Positions 37,625 to 46,251 of a stretch of 50,574 nucleotides of DNA are shown in pieces. The stretch's first letter is position 1. Every line of letters begins with the position of its first letter. Origin of the DNA: Mesorhizobium tamadayense (GTDB lineage Bacteria > Pseudomonadota > Alphaproteobacteria > Rhizobiales > Rhizobiaceae); assembly GCF_003863365.1 (NCBI RefSeq), contig NZ_RQXT01000052.1:1-50574 (forward strand). The letters run 5' to 3'. The notes below the pieces were generated by a model. The model searched no databases. It was not told the origin of the DNA and saw nothing but the letters and a program-made list of their open reading frames with translations. Both the position numbers and the translations under genes were made by a program.

Positions 37625-37656
37625 GCGATCGTGGCGACGGCCGGAGGAGAAATACC

Positions 37657-39156
37657 ATGGATCATCAACCCGCCCATTTCTTGCTACCGTCCGACCCACG
37701 GACGTTCGGTTTCTTCGTCGACGGCAAGATCGTTGAGGCTGGCGCCCGTCCATATTTCGAGCGGCACAGTCCGGGGCACGGCGTTGCGGTCACCCGCATC
37801 CCGAAATGTACCAAGGAAGATCTCGACCTGGCTGTGGCTGCAGCGCGGCGGGCTTTCGAGGACGGGCGGTGGTCGCGCATCCCCTCGGTCGAACGGGCGA
37901 GCGTGCTGTTGCGGGCCGCGCAGATAATCCGCCGGCGCGCCGAGGAGATCGCTCTTTGGGAAACGCTGGAGAATGGCAAACCCATCAGTCAGGCCCGCGC
38001 CGAGATCGACGGTTGCGTCGGCATCTTCGAATACGCGGCCGGCGCAGCCCGCGCACTGCATGGCGATGCTTTCAACAATCTGGGCGACCGCCTGTTTGGG
38101 CTGGTCACACGGGAGCCGATTGGGGTGGTCGGTCTCATCACGCCCTGGAATTTTCCCTTCCTCATCCTGTGCGAGCGCGTGCCGTTCATTCTTGCAGCCG
38201 GCTGCACGATCGTCGCCAAGCCGTCCGAAGTGACCTCGGCGACGACACTGATCCTCGCCGAAGTATTGGCGGAGGCCGGCCTGCCGGCGGGCTGTTACAA
38301 TGTGGTCACCGGGTCGGGCAGCACGATCGGCCAGGCGATGACGGAGCATATGGACGTCGACATGCTGTCCTTCACTGGCTCGACCTCGGTTGGCCGGCGC
38401 TGTGTCCAGGCGGCCACCGGAAACTTCAAGAAACTCGGCCTGGAGCTCGGTGGCAAGAACCCGCAGATCGTCTTTGCCGACGCTGATCTCGAGGACGCCG
38501 CCGATGGCGTCGCCTTCGGCATAGGCTTCAATACCGGTCAGTGCTGCGTCAGCGGCAGCCGGCTGATCGTCGAGCGCTCGGTGGCGCGCGCGTTTGAAGA
38601 AATGGTCACGGCGAAGTTCGCCAAGGTAAAGGTCGGCGACCCGCTCGATCCGGCGACGCAGGTTGGCGCCATCACCACGGCCGCGCAGAATGAGACCATC
38701 ATGACATATATCGCCAAGGGCAGGGCGGAGGGCGCAAGGCTAGTCTGCGGTGGCGAACAGCTCGATTTCGGCCATGGTCACTACATCGCGCCGACCCTGT
38801 TCGGCGACGTGAGCGCCGACATGGCGATCGCGCGTGACGAGATCTTCGGGCCGGTGCTCAGCGTCATGCCGTTCGATACGATCGAGGAGGCGATCGCCAT
38901 CGCCAACGACACCGTCTATGGGCTGGCGGCCAGCGTGTGGAGCAAGAACATAGACAAGGCGTTGACGGTGGCCCGGCGCGTGCGCGCCGGACGGTTCTGG
39001 ATCAACACTACGCTTGCCGGCGGACCGGAGCTTCCGTTAGGCGGCTTCAAGCAGTCAGGCTGGGGACGCGAGGCCGGCATATACGGTGTCGAGGAATACA
39101 CCCAGATCAAGTCCGTGCATATCGAACTCGGAAAGCGTGAGCCTTGGGTGTCGTGA
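37657..39156 (+). CDS. NAD(P)-dependent aldehyde dehydrogenase
   Basis: A 499-residue enzyme that oxidises an aldehyde to an acid. Key residues are all present: Asn165 in TPWNFP, Glu263 in LELGGKNP and catalytic Cys297 in FNTGQCCVSG, plus the cofactor motif FTGSTSVG. GGAGGAGA precedes the ATG closely. It has its own promoter with palindrome C and overlaps the GMC oxidoreductase gene by four bases. The substrate may be the product of the GMC enzyme or the alcohol dehydrogenase. Confidence 0.94.
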   Translation: MDHQPAHFLLPSDPRTFGFFVDGKIVEAGARPYFERHSPGHGVAVTRIPKCTKEDLDLAVAAARRAFEDGRWSRIPSVERASVLLRAAQIIRRRAEEIALWETLENGKPISQARAEIDGCVGIFEYAAGAARALHGDAFNNLGDRLFGLVTREPIGVVGLITPWNFPFLILCERVPFILAAGCTIVAKPSEVTSATTLILAEVLAEAGLPAGCYNVVTGSGSTIGQAMTEHMDVDMLSFTGSTSVGRRCVQAATGNFKKLGLELGGKNPQIVFADADLEDAADGVAFGIGFNTGQCCVSGSRLIVERSVARAFEEMVTAKFAKVKVGDPLDPATQVGAITTAAQNETIMTYIAKGRAEGARLVCGGEQLDFGHGHYIAPTLFGDVSADMAIARDEIFGPVLSVMPFDTIEEAIAIANDTVYGLAASVWSKNIDKALTVARRVRAGRFWINTTLAGGPELPLGGFKQSGWGREAGIYGVEEYTQIKSVHIELGKREPWVS

Positions 39157-40754
39157 CAAGCGAACGCGGATACGACTTCGTCATCGTCGGCGGCGGCTCG
39201 GCAGGTTGTGTGGTGGCCGCGCGTCTGTCGGAAAATGCGGATGCGCGCGTGCTTCTGCTTGAGGCCGGTGGCCGCGACACCAATCCTTACATTCACATGC
39301 CGGTCGGCTTTGCCAAGATGACCTCCGGCCCTTTGACCTGGGGATTGAAGACCGCGCCGCAGAAACATGCCAACCAGCGCGAGATTCCCTATGCCCAGGC
39401 CAAGGTGATCGGCGGCGGATCGTCCATCAACGCCGAGGTCTATACGCGCGGTCATCCCGCCGACTACGACCGCTGGGCCCACGACGAAGGGGCCGAGGCA
39501 TGGTCGTTCGCCGATATCCAGCCCTATTTCCTGCGCTCGGAAGGCAACACCATGTTTTCGGGAGAGATGCACGGCACCGATGGTCCACTCGGCGTTTCGA
39601 ACATCCCGGACCCGCAGCCAACGACCCGGGCATTTGTGCAAGCATGCCTGGAATTCGGCATGCCCTACAATCCCGATTTCAATGGCAAGGCCCAGGAAGG
39701 CGCGGGCGTCTACCAGACGACCACCAGGAACGCACGGCGCTGTTCTGCAGCTGTCGGTTATCTCAGGCCGGCCAAGGGCCGCCCCAATTTGACGGTCGAG
39801 ACCGGATGCCTGGTCGACCGCGTCCTTTTCGAGGGAGTTCGAGCCATCGGCGTGGCGTATCGCCGTGCCGGCGAGAAGCGCGTTGCGCGAGCCGACAGCG
39901 AGGTGTTGGTCACCGCCGGCGCGATCGGTTCGCCAAAGATCATGATGCTGTCCGGCGTTGGGCCGGCGGCGCATCTGAGACAGCATGGCATTGAGGTCGT
40001 CCATGACCTGCCCGGTGTCGGTGAGAACCTCACCGACCATTACGGTGTCGATATCGTCGCCGAACTGAAGGGCCCGACCAGCCTCGACAAATACAACAAG
40101 CTTCACTGGATGATTTGGGCCGGCATCCAGTACAAGCTGTTCAAGAGCGGCCCGGTGACGTCAAACGTCGTCGAAGGCGGCGCGTTCTGGTACGGTGACC
40201 GATCGTCGGTCATTCCTGACCTGCAGTTTCATTTCCTGGCCGGTGCCGGCGCCGAGGACGGCGTTCCGAGCGTCCCGTCGGGCTCCGGCATCACGCTCAA
40301 TTCCTATGCGCTGCGGCCAAAAAGCCGCGGCACTGTCCGGTTGCGCTCGTCCGATCCCGCCGACAAGCCGATTGTCGATCCGAATTTTCTTGCCGATCCC
40401 GCCGATCTGAAGATCTCGGCGGAAGGGGTGCGCATCAGCCGCGAGATTTTCCAGCAACCCTCGCTGCAGAAATACATCCGCCGCCTGCATCTGCCGGGCG
40501 CGGACGTCAAGACGCAGAAGGACTATGAGGAGTACGCGCGCCACTATGGCCGTACCTCTTACCATCCGACTTGCACTTGCAAGATGGGCATCGATGCAAT
40601 CGCAGTGGTGGACCCGAAACTTCGAGTGCGGGGGCTGGAAAACATACGCGTCTGCGATTCATCGGTCATGCCCAGCCTGGTAGGCTCGAACACCAACGCC
40701 GCGACGATCATGATCGGCGAAAGGGCAGCAGACCTCATCCGCGGCAATAGGTAA
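39153..40754 (+). CDS. GMC-family FAD oxidoreductase
   Basis: A 533-residue flavin alcohol dehydrogenase of the choline dehydrogenase / glucose oxidase group. The FAD motif VIVGGGSAGCVVAARL lies at the N-terminus, followed by GGGSSINAEVYTRGHPADYD. The catalytic pair is seen as His in YHPTCTCKMG and Asn in GSNTNAATIMIGE. It probably converts an alcohol to an aldehyde for the ALDH that precedes it. The GTG start overlaps the ALDH stop as GTGA; a TTG at 39144 with GGAAAG upstream is possible. A strong terminator follows. Confidence 0.9.
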   Translation: MTSERGYDFVIVGGGSAGCVVAARLSENADARVLLLEAGGRDTNPYIHMPVGFAKMTSGPLTWGLKTAPQKHANQREIPYAQAKVIGGGSSINAEVYTRGHPADYDRWAHDEGAEAWSFADIQPYFLRSEGNTMFSGEMHGTDGPLGVSNIPDPQPTTRAFVQACLEFGMPYNPDFNGKAQEGAGVYQTTTRNARRCSAAVGYLRPAKGRPNLTVETGCLVDRVLFEGVRAIGVAYRRAGEKRVARADSEVLVTAGAIGSPKIMMLSGVGPAAHLRQHGIEVVHDLPGVGENLTDHYGVDIVAELKGPTSLDKYNKLHWMIWAGIQYKLFKSGPVTSNVVEGGAFWYGDRSSVIPDLQFHFLAGAGAEDGVPSVPSGSGITLNSYALRPKSRGTVRLRSSDPADKPIVDPNFLADPADLKISAEGVRISREIFQQPSLQKYIRRLHLPGADVKTQKDYEEYARHYGRTSYHPTCTCKMGIDAIAVVDPKLRVRGLENIRVCDSSVMPSLVGSNTNAATIMIGERAADLIRGNR

Positions 40755-40775
40755 GGGAACTCTCCCGGCAGAGAG

Positions 40776-40805
40776 CGGCAGCCGTGCAGGCTGCCGTTTT
40801 CGTTT
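40776..40805 (+). terminator. Rho-independent terminator after the GMC gene
   Basis: CGGCAGCC and GGCTGCCG form a perfect 8-bp stem with a GTGCA loop, followed by TTTTCGTTT. It lies 22 bases past the GMC stop and separates this operon from the convergent aldo/keto reductase gene. Confidence 0.9.
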
Positions 40806-40828
40806 GAATCCGAGATTCTGCCGTCCTG

Positions 40829-41647
40829 TCAGTCCCAGTCGGGTGCCCATGGCACCAGGTCTGAGCCGATTATGCGCTTGTTCGTATGGGTGAGCGCATC
40901 GATGCGCGCCATGTCTATGCTGGAAAGTGTGAAGTCCATGATGTCGAAATTCGCACGGATGTTCTCAGGCTTGGTCGACATGGTGTTCACCGAGACCCCT
41001 TTCTGGAGGATCCAGCGCAGCACCACCTGACCGGCGGATTTGCCGTAGGCTTGGCCGATTTCGGCGAACTGCGGATATTTGAAGACTTCGCCGCGGGCAA
41101 CGGAGGTGAAGGACGACAGCGGAATGCCGGTCTCGTTGGCCGCGCCGAGCAGGATGTCCTGATTGAGAAGCGGATGGAACTCGACTTGGTTGGTCACGAT
41201 AGGCCCGTCAAGGATGTTGCGTGCGTCGCGCATCATGCTGGCGGTGAAATTCGACAGGCCGATATGGCGTGCCAGGCCCTTGTCCTGCGCGCGCTGGAGC
41301 TGCCTCAGGGGCGACGCAATGTCACCGTCGAGCGGCGGCCAGTGCAGGAGGAGCGCATCGACATAGTCCAGTCGCAAATCCTTCAAGCTCTGTTCGACCG
41401 AGGTCAGAAACAGCGCCTCGCCATAATTGTCGGGATGGACCTTGGTGGTAAGGAAAAGGTCCTGACGTGGCACCTCGGACCGCGCGAGGCCTTCTCCGAC
41501 CTCGGCCTCGTTGCCGTACATCTGCGCGGTGTCGAAAGCCCGGTAGCCGACGTCCAGCGCCACCGCAATTGCGGCCATGCAGGCGTCGTGTCGCAGCGGG
41601 AACGTGCCGAAGGCCCTCTGGTGCGTCTTCTGGAAAAGGATGTTCAC
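40829..41647 (-). CDS. Aldo/keto reductase (AKR), first copy
   Basis: A 272-residue NAD(P)H-dependent reductase of the short AKR type (2,5-diketogluconate reductase-like). The catalytic tetrad is visible: Asp39 and Tyr44 in FDTAQMYGNE, Lys69 in TTKVHP, and His102 in LLHWPP. GTG was chosen because GGAGGAAATC precedes it at ideal spacing; an upstream frame of 50 codons runs into the palindromic control region. It is divergent from the CoA-transferase operon and shares that control region. Confidence 0.9.
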   Translation of the reverse strand: MNILFQKTHQRAFGTFPLRHDACMAAIAVALDVGYRAFDTAQMYGNEAEVGEGLARSEVPRQDLFLTTKVHPDNYGEALFLTSVEQSLKDLRLDYVDALLLHWPPLDGDIASPLRQLQRAQDKGLARHIGLSNFTASMMRDARNILDGPIVTNQVEFHPLLNQDILLGAANETGIPLSSFTSVARGEVFKYPQFAEIGQAYGKSAGQVVLRWILQKGVSVNTMSTKPENIRANFDIMDFTLSSIDMARIDALTHTNKRIIGSDLVPWAPDWD

Positions 41648-41681
41648 GATTTCCTCCAGTGTCGTCGGTTGCTCTAAATAA

Positions 41682-41697
41682 ATAACTGAATAGTTAC
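41682..41697. promoter_or_regulatory. Regulon palindrome D (aldo/keto reductase side)
   Basis: ATAACTGAATAGTTAC matches the consensus except one base. It lies 35 bases upstream of the aldo/keto reductase start, next to TATTTA on the minus strand that could serve as a -10. Confidence 0.65.
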
Positions 41698-41789
41698 TTA
41701 CACCACTCCGCATGTCGCTGGCAAGATCGCCGTCTGCCGATCTCGAAGCGATTTCGTGGCATCCCAGGCGCGACCGCCACAGATCGGTC

Positions 41790-41829
41790 TTGACCAAATC
41801 CGGGAGCGTGGTAATAACTAAACAGTTAC
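41790..41829 (+). promoter_or_regulatory. CoA-transferase promoter with regulon palindrome E
   Basis: TTGACC (41790) and TAATAA (41812) are 16 bases apart. The palindrome ATAACTAAACAGTTAC (41814-41829) overlaps the -10 and the expected start of transcription. The coding start is 26 bases after the palindrome. Confidence 0.65.
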
Positions 41830-41855
41830 TTTACTCGATGCAGGCAGGCGGCTTC

Positions 41856-43448
41856 ATGTCCAAGGTTACCAGCGCGGCGAATGCGGCAGCGGCAGTCAAG
41901 GATGGCGCGATTGTCGCGGTCAATTCGTCGAGCGGACTGTGCTGTCCAGATCTGGTCCTGAAGGCGCTTGGCGAGCGCTACCGTGACGAGCGCCATCCGG
42001 CTGGGCTGACCATGATCCACCCGATCGCAGCCGGCGACATGTTCGGCACCAAGGGCATCGACCATCTGGCGCAAGACGGCATGATCGACACCATTATCGG
42101 CGGGTCGTACCCGTCCGGACCGTCCTCGTCGGAGCCTCCCTTGATCTGGCAGATGCTCGGCGAAGAGCGGGTCGCTGCCTACAATGTCCCAAGCGGCATC
42201 ATCTTCGACATGCTGCGTGAAGCGGCCGGACATCGCCCGGGCGTGATCACCAAGGTTGGCCTCGAAACATTCGTCGATCCCAGCCTGGACGGCTGCGCCA
42301 TGAACGCGTGTGCGCGGGCGCGTCCGATCGTGCGCAAGATCGAGTTCGAGGGCGATGAATGGCTGTATTTCCCGTCGATCAAGCCGGACGTGGCGATTAT
42401 TCGTGCCACCACCGCCGACGAACGAGGCAACCTGACATTCGAGCACGAGGGCGCCTATCTCGGCGCGATGGAGCTTGCGCTTGCGGCGCACAATTGCGGC
42501 GGGCTGGTGATCGCCCAGGTCAAGCACGTCGCCCAGGCCGGCACGCTGCGCCCGCATGACGTACGCGTGCCGGGCGTTCTGGTCGACATGATCGTCGAGG
42601 ATCCCGAGCAGTTGCAGACGACGGCCACGTCATACGATCCAGCGATATCCGGCGAACTGTTCAGGCCGCTCGATACGTTCCGGCTGCCGGCCTTCGATGC
42701 AGCCAAGACGATGGCGCGCCGGGTTGCGATGGAACTGCAGCCGGGATGGGTCGTCAACATCGGCTTTGGCATTTCGGCCAACGTGCCGCGTATCTTCCTC
42801 GAGGAGGGCCGGCACCGCGATGTCACATGGGTGATCGAGCAGGGCGCGGTCGGCGGGATTCCGCTGCTCGATTTCAAGTTCGGCTGTTCGGCAAATGCGG
42901 AGGCGTTCGTCCCTTCACCGCACCAGTTCACCTATTTTCAGGCGGCGGGTTTCGACGCGTCCTTGCTCTCTTTCCTGCAGATCGATACCGACGGGTCGGT
43001 CAACGTCTCGAAGTTGTCGGCGCGGCCACACGTCACCGCCGGCGCCGGCGGCTTCGTCGACATCACCGCCCGGGCAAGGAAGATCGTCTTTTCCGGCTAT
43101 TTCAATGCCGGGGCGAAACTCTCAGTCGGCAATGGAAAGCTCTCCATCGACAAGGAAGGCAAGGTGGCCAAGCTGGTACCCCGTGTCGAGCAGGTGTCCT
43201 TTTCAGGCAAGCGCGCAACTGCGCAAGGACAGGATGTGACCTATGTCACCGAGCGCTGCGTGCTTCGGCTCATCGATGGCAAGGTCACGGTGACCGAGAT
43301 CGCGCCCGGAGTTGATCTGAACCGGGACATCCTTGGCCAGGCGGCGTTTCCGCTGGCAGTCGCCGACACCATTCGCCCGATGTCGGGACATCTTTTCATG
43401 CCGGACCGAATGGAAGCCCATTTTTGCCTAGCCGTGGCTGCCGAGTGA
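41856..43448 (+). CDS. Acyl-CoA:acetate/3-ketoacid CoA-transferase (fused alpha-beta)
   Basis: A 530-residue fused CoA-transferase of the YdiF / propionate CoA-transferase type that moves CoA between acids. The N-terminal half covers the alpha domain (GLCCPDLVLKALGERY), the C-terminal half the beta domain with the catalytic glutamate probably Glu328 (VIEQGAVGGIP) and the FGCSANAEAF block. Length is normal for the fused form. It is the first gene of an operon with an enoyl-CoA hydratase (TGATG overlap) and a Dabb protein. An ATG six codons upstream is possible but lies close to palindrome E. Confidence 0.9.
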   Translation: MSKVTSAANAAAAVKDGAIVAVNSSSGLCCPDLVLKALGERYRDERHPAGLTMIHPIAAGDMFGTKGIDHLAQDGMIDTIIGGSYPSGPSSSEPPLIWQMLGEERVAAYNVPSGIIFDMLREAAGHRPGVITKVGLETFVDPSLDGCAMNACARARPIVRKIEFEGDEWLYFPSIKPDVAIIRATTADERGNLTFEHEGAYLGAMELALAAHNCGGLVIAQVKHVAQAGTLRPHDVRVPGVLVDMIVEDPEQLQTTATSYDPAISGELFRPLDTFRLPAFDAAKTMARRVAMELQPGWVVNIGFGISANVPRIFLEEGRHRDVTWVIEQGAVGGIPLLDFKFGCSANAEAFVPSPHQFTYFQAAGFDASLLSFLQIDTDGSVNVSKLSARPHVTAGAGGFVDITARARKIVFSGYFNAGAKLSVGNGKLSIDKEGKVAKLVPRVEQVSFSGKRATAQGQDVTYVTERCVLRLIDGKVTVTEIAPGVDLNRDILGQAAFPLAVADTIRPMSGHLFMPDRMEAHFCLAVAAE

Positions 43449-44218
43449 TGCCGGAAAACCCGATCGGTCTTGATGTCGTCGGCCAGGTCGCGGTCGTGAC
43501 ACTCGACCGTGCCGAAAAGCGCAACGCATTGAACGCGGCGATGATCGACGGGCTTGCGAAGGCCTGCAGGACCATTGAGCACGATGCAACGATCAGGATC
43601 GTGATCCTGACCGGCGCGGGCAACAGGGCCTTCTCCTCGGGCGGCGATATCCAGGCCTGGAGCGACATGGCTCCGGACGATTTCGGCCGCTTCTGGCTGC
43701 GCGAAGGCCATGATGCCTTTGCGGCCGTCGCCCGACTCCGGCAGCCGGTGATCGCTGTGCTCAACGGGGATGTGTACGGCGGCGGACTGGAACTGGCAGC
43801 TTGCGCGGACCTGCGGATTGCCGAGCAGCATGTCAGAATTGCTCTGCCGGAAACCGGGCTGGGCATCATTCCGGGGTGGTCAGGCACACAGCGCGCGGCC
43901 CGCCGTTTCGGCGCGCAACTGGTGCGGCGCATGGCGCTGTTCGGCGAGGTCTTCGACACCGGACAGGCACTTGGCCTCGGCATCGTCGATCACGTGACGG
44001 AAGGAGGCGCGGGAATGACCGCAGCTCGGCAGATAGCCGAGCGGGTCTGCGGTCGCGCGCCGCTTGCGACCGAGCTGACAAAGATGCTTGTCAACGCTGC
44101 CGAAGGCGAGGAATCAGAACGCATCCTGGAGGCGATGGCAGGCATTGCCGCCGCGCGCTCTCCCGACCTTCAGGAGGGTCTGGCCGCCTTCCGCGAAAAG
44201 CGGCCTGCGCGTTTTTGA
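43448..44218 (+). CDS. Enoyl-CoA hydratase/isomerase family protein
   Basis: A 256-residue crotonase-fold enzyme that probably hydrates an enoyl-CoA. The oxyanion loop is AFSSGGDIQAW near residue 61. Both catalytic glutamates of true hydratases appear: Glu115 (GGGLELAACADL) and Glu135 (ALPETGLGIIPG). The start overlaps the CoA-transferase stop (TGATG), so activation and hydration are likely coupled in one pathway. Confidence 0.92.
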   Translation: MPENPIGLDVVGQVAVVTLDRAEKRNALNAAMIDGLAKACRTIEHDATIRIVILTGAGNRAFSSGGDIQAWSDMAPDDFGRFWLREGHDAFAAVARLRQPVIAVLNGDVYGGGLELAACADLRIAEQHVRIALPETGLGIIPGWSGTQRAARRFGAQLVRRMALFGEVFDTGQALGLGIVDHVTEGGAGMTAARQIAERVCGRAPLATELTKMLVNAAEGEESERILEAMAGIAAARSPDLQEGLAAFREKRPARF

Positions 44219-44273
44219 GGACGGCCAATTGGTCGTCCGACGAGGCGAGACATGTGACTAGGGGAAGGTTCCG

Positions 44274-44585
44274 ATGATCCGCCATTTTGTGCTGCTGCGT
44301 TTTCGCGACGATGTAAGTGCCGAAACCAAATCCGGACTCTATCAGGAATTGGGCCGCCTGCGCGATCATCTGCCGGGCATTGTGGCCTTTCACGGTGGAC
44401 CGAATGTCAGCGTGGAAACCGACCTGATCCGCGGCAACCGCGACGCATTCTGGGTCGATTTCGCAGATGAGAATGCCCGTGATGACTATCTGCGCGATCA
44501 AAGTCACCAGGAGGTCGGTGCGCGGATCGTGGCCCATACGGAAGGCGGCATTGATGGCGTGACGGTGGTCGATCTTCGATTCTAA
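44274..44585 (+). CDS. Dabb (stress-responsive A/B barrel) domain protein
   Basis: A 103-residue dimeric alpha-beta-barrel domain protein: MIRHFVLLRFRDDV at the start, the middle helix EELGRLRDHLPGI-like segment (here YQELGRLRDHLPGIVAF), and ENARDDYLRDQSHQEVG near the end. In some pathways Dabb proteins act on reactive ketones as cyclases or isomerases, but many are uncharacterised. Its place after an enoyl-CoA hydratase gene suggests a role in the same pathway. GGGAAGGT precedes the ATG. Confidence 0.85.
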   Translation: MIRHFVLLRFRDDVSAETKSGLYQELGRLRDHLPGIVAFHGGPNVSVETDLIRGNRDAFWVDFADENARDDYLRDQSHQEVGARIVAHTEGGIDGVTVVDLRF

Positions 44586-44615
44586 TGGCAGGTCCACTGA
44601 CCGGCGCGACGCGAC

Positions 44616-45083
44616 CTAGCGATAGACCATCAGCTTGTTGTCTCCGGACTGGACCGTTTCGCCGCGCTGGTTCGTGACGACGAAGCGCAGCGCCAGGATC
44701 CCTCGCGCTGCATTCCGGGTTTCTCGCTTGCCGGCAACGACGATGCGTGCGCGGATCTCATCGCCGGCAACGACAGGCGCCGCGAAAGTCCAGTCCCAGC
44801 CTAGCGAAGCGATTGCCCGAAACCCTGCCTGTGCCTGGTTTTTCAATCCGTCCACCAGCGACAGCACCAGCAGTCCATGCGCGACGCGGGCCTGGAAGCC
44901 GTGGCGTTGCGCGCCCGCTACGCTCATATGGATTTCGAAACGATCGCCTGTCAGCTCGGCGAAAGATTCGATCATCTGCTCTGTGACAGCCACGGCACCG
45001 GTCTCGTACCAATCGCCGACAGCTATATCCCCGTAGGACAAGCCTTGAGCTATCAGGCGACCCGGCGCATTTCCTGCCGTCAT
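44616..45083 (-). CDS. MaoC-like (R)-specific hydratase domain protein
   Basis: A 155-residue hot-dog-fold protein. The hydratase motif is recognisable as GDRFEIHMSVAGA with Asp47 and His52 as the likely catalytic pair, followed by ARVAHGLLVLSLVDG. It probably hydrates an enoyl-CoA, possibly with stereochemistry opposite to the crotonase-fold enzyme nearby. The minus frame extends further upstream, but that part is the antisense of the aldo/keto reductase gene; the ATG at MTAGNAPG overlaps that gene's stop as ATGA. Confidence 0.88.
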   Translation of the reverse strand: MTAGNAPGRLIAQGLSYGDIAVGDWYETGAVAVTEQMIESFAELTGDRFEIHMSVAGAQRHGFQARVAHGLLVLSLVDGLKNQAQAGFRAIASLGWDWTFAAPVVAGDEIRARIVVAGKRETRNAARGILALRFVVTNQRGETVQSGDNKLMVYR

Positions 45084-46096
45084 ACCGGCACCGGGGCATC
45101 CTCCCGGATCAGCTTGCGCTGCTTCAGGTCGGCCCAGAACTCTGTGGGGATCGGATGGCTGAACCATGCGAGGTTCTGGGACAATTGCTCCACCGTCCGC
45201 GTGCCAGCGCAGAAGGATGGAATGGCGGGGTGGGCCACAACGAATTGCAGCGCGGCTGCGGGGAGGGGCACATTGTGGTCGCGGCAGACGGCCTCGATCC
45301 TGGCGACCTTGTCCATAACCGCCGCCGGCGCCGGCGCGTAATTGTATTTGGCGCCATCGACCGCGCCTGTCGCCAAGATGCCGGAGTTGAAGCCGCCGCC
45401 CACGATCACCGCGACGTTGCGCTCTTGGCAAAGCGGCAGGAATTCGTCGAGCGCATCCTGCTCCAGGAGCGTATATCGGCCCGCCAGCAGGAAGCAGTCG
45501 AAGTCGCGCTGCCTGAGCGCCTCGAGGCAAACCTCCCATTCATTGACGCCGACGCCGATCGCCTTGACCAGGCCTTCCCCACGCAGCTTCTCCAGCGCGC
45601 GCCAGCAGCCGTCCATTGCTTGCCTGAACACCTCAGGCTGGGCGTCGCCACGCGTGAAGCGGTCGATGTCATGGATGAACAGCATGTCGATGTGCTCCAG
45701 CCCCAGACGCTGAAGCGAATCCTCGAACGACCGCATCGTCCCATCATAGCTGTAGTCGAAGATCATCTCGTTGGCGGCAGCGTTCGTCCACGGCGAAAAG
45801 TCGATCTCGGATCGCTTCTTCGCCTTCAGCACGCGCCCGACCTTCGATGCCAGCACGAAATCCGAACGGTTCTTCCAACGCAGCGAATGGCCAAGGCGCA
45901 GTTCCGAAAGTCCGTGGCCGTACATCGGTGCGGTGTCGTAGAGCCGGACCCCGGCGTTCCAGGCATGCTGGATCATGCCATCGGCCGTGGTTTCGTCGAT
46001 TTCCCTGAGAAAGTTCCCGATTGGCGCGGTGCCGAAGGCGAAAGCCGTGACATCGAGATCGACCCGGCCGAACTTGCGCCTGTCTGAAGGCTGCAT
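45080..46096 (-). CDS. Aldo/keto reductase, second copy (D-threo-aldose dehydrogenase-like)
   Basis: A 338-residue AKR of the longer, sugar-dehydrogenase type. The tetrad is Asp54 and Tyr59 (LYDTAPMYGHG), Lys85 (LASKVGR) and a His in LFIHDID near 141. From memory it resembles D-threo-aldose 1-dehydrogenase and L-fucose dehydrogenase, which would fit a sugar-like substrate. GGGAGGAAATC precedes the ATG. It is coupled to the MaoC gene downstream and divergent from the acyl-CoA dehydrogenase operon. Confidence 0.88.
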   Translation of the reverse strand: MQPSDRRKFGRVDLDVTAFAFGTAPIGNFLREIDETTADGMIQHAWNAGVRLYDTAPMYGHGLSELRLGHSLRWKNRSDFVLASKVGRVLKAKKRSEIDFSPWTNAAANEMIFDYSYDGTMRSFEDSLQRLGLEHIDMLFIHDIDRFTRGDAQPEVFRQAMDGCWRALEKLRGEGLVKAIGVGVNEWEVCLEALRQRDFDCFLLAGRYTLLEQDALDEFLPLCQERNVAVIVGGGFNSGILATGAVDGAKYNYAPAPAAVMDKVARIEAVCRDHNVPLPAAALQFVVAHPAIPSFCAGTRTVEQLSQNLAWFSHPIPTEFWADLKQRKLIREDAPVPV

Positions 46097-46113
46097 CCGA
46101 TTTCCTCCCGTTA

Positions 46114-46129
46114 GTAACCATCTGGTTAT
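46114..46129. promoter_or_regulatory. Regulon palindrome F (second aldo/keto reductase side)
   Basis: GTAACCATCTGGTTAT fits the consensus except the last base, with C-G in place of T-A in the arms. It lies 17 bases upstream of the aldo/keto reductase start on the minus strand, so it could also block translation initiation or early elongation. Confidence 0.6.
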
Positions 46130-46230
46130 TTTTTATCCCAACTTCCCGTGCCAGACAAGTCGTTGTTATGGAGGTTGATCGGACGCGTCGATTTTCCGCG
46201 CTTGACGCGGGAGCCGCATTGGCGTTAGGA

Positions 46231-46246
46231 GTAACTAGATAGTTAC
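46231..46246. promoter_or_regulatory. Regulon palindrome G (acyl-CoA dehydrogenase side)
   Basis: GTAACTAGATAGTTAC has perfect 7-base arms and is the best copy of the motif. It ends five bases before the acyl-CoA dehydrogenase ATG. TTGACG (46202) could be the -35; the -10 near 46226 is poor. If so, transcription starts inside the palindrome and the leader is nearly absent. Confidence 0.7.
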
Positions 46247-46251
46247 AAACG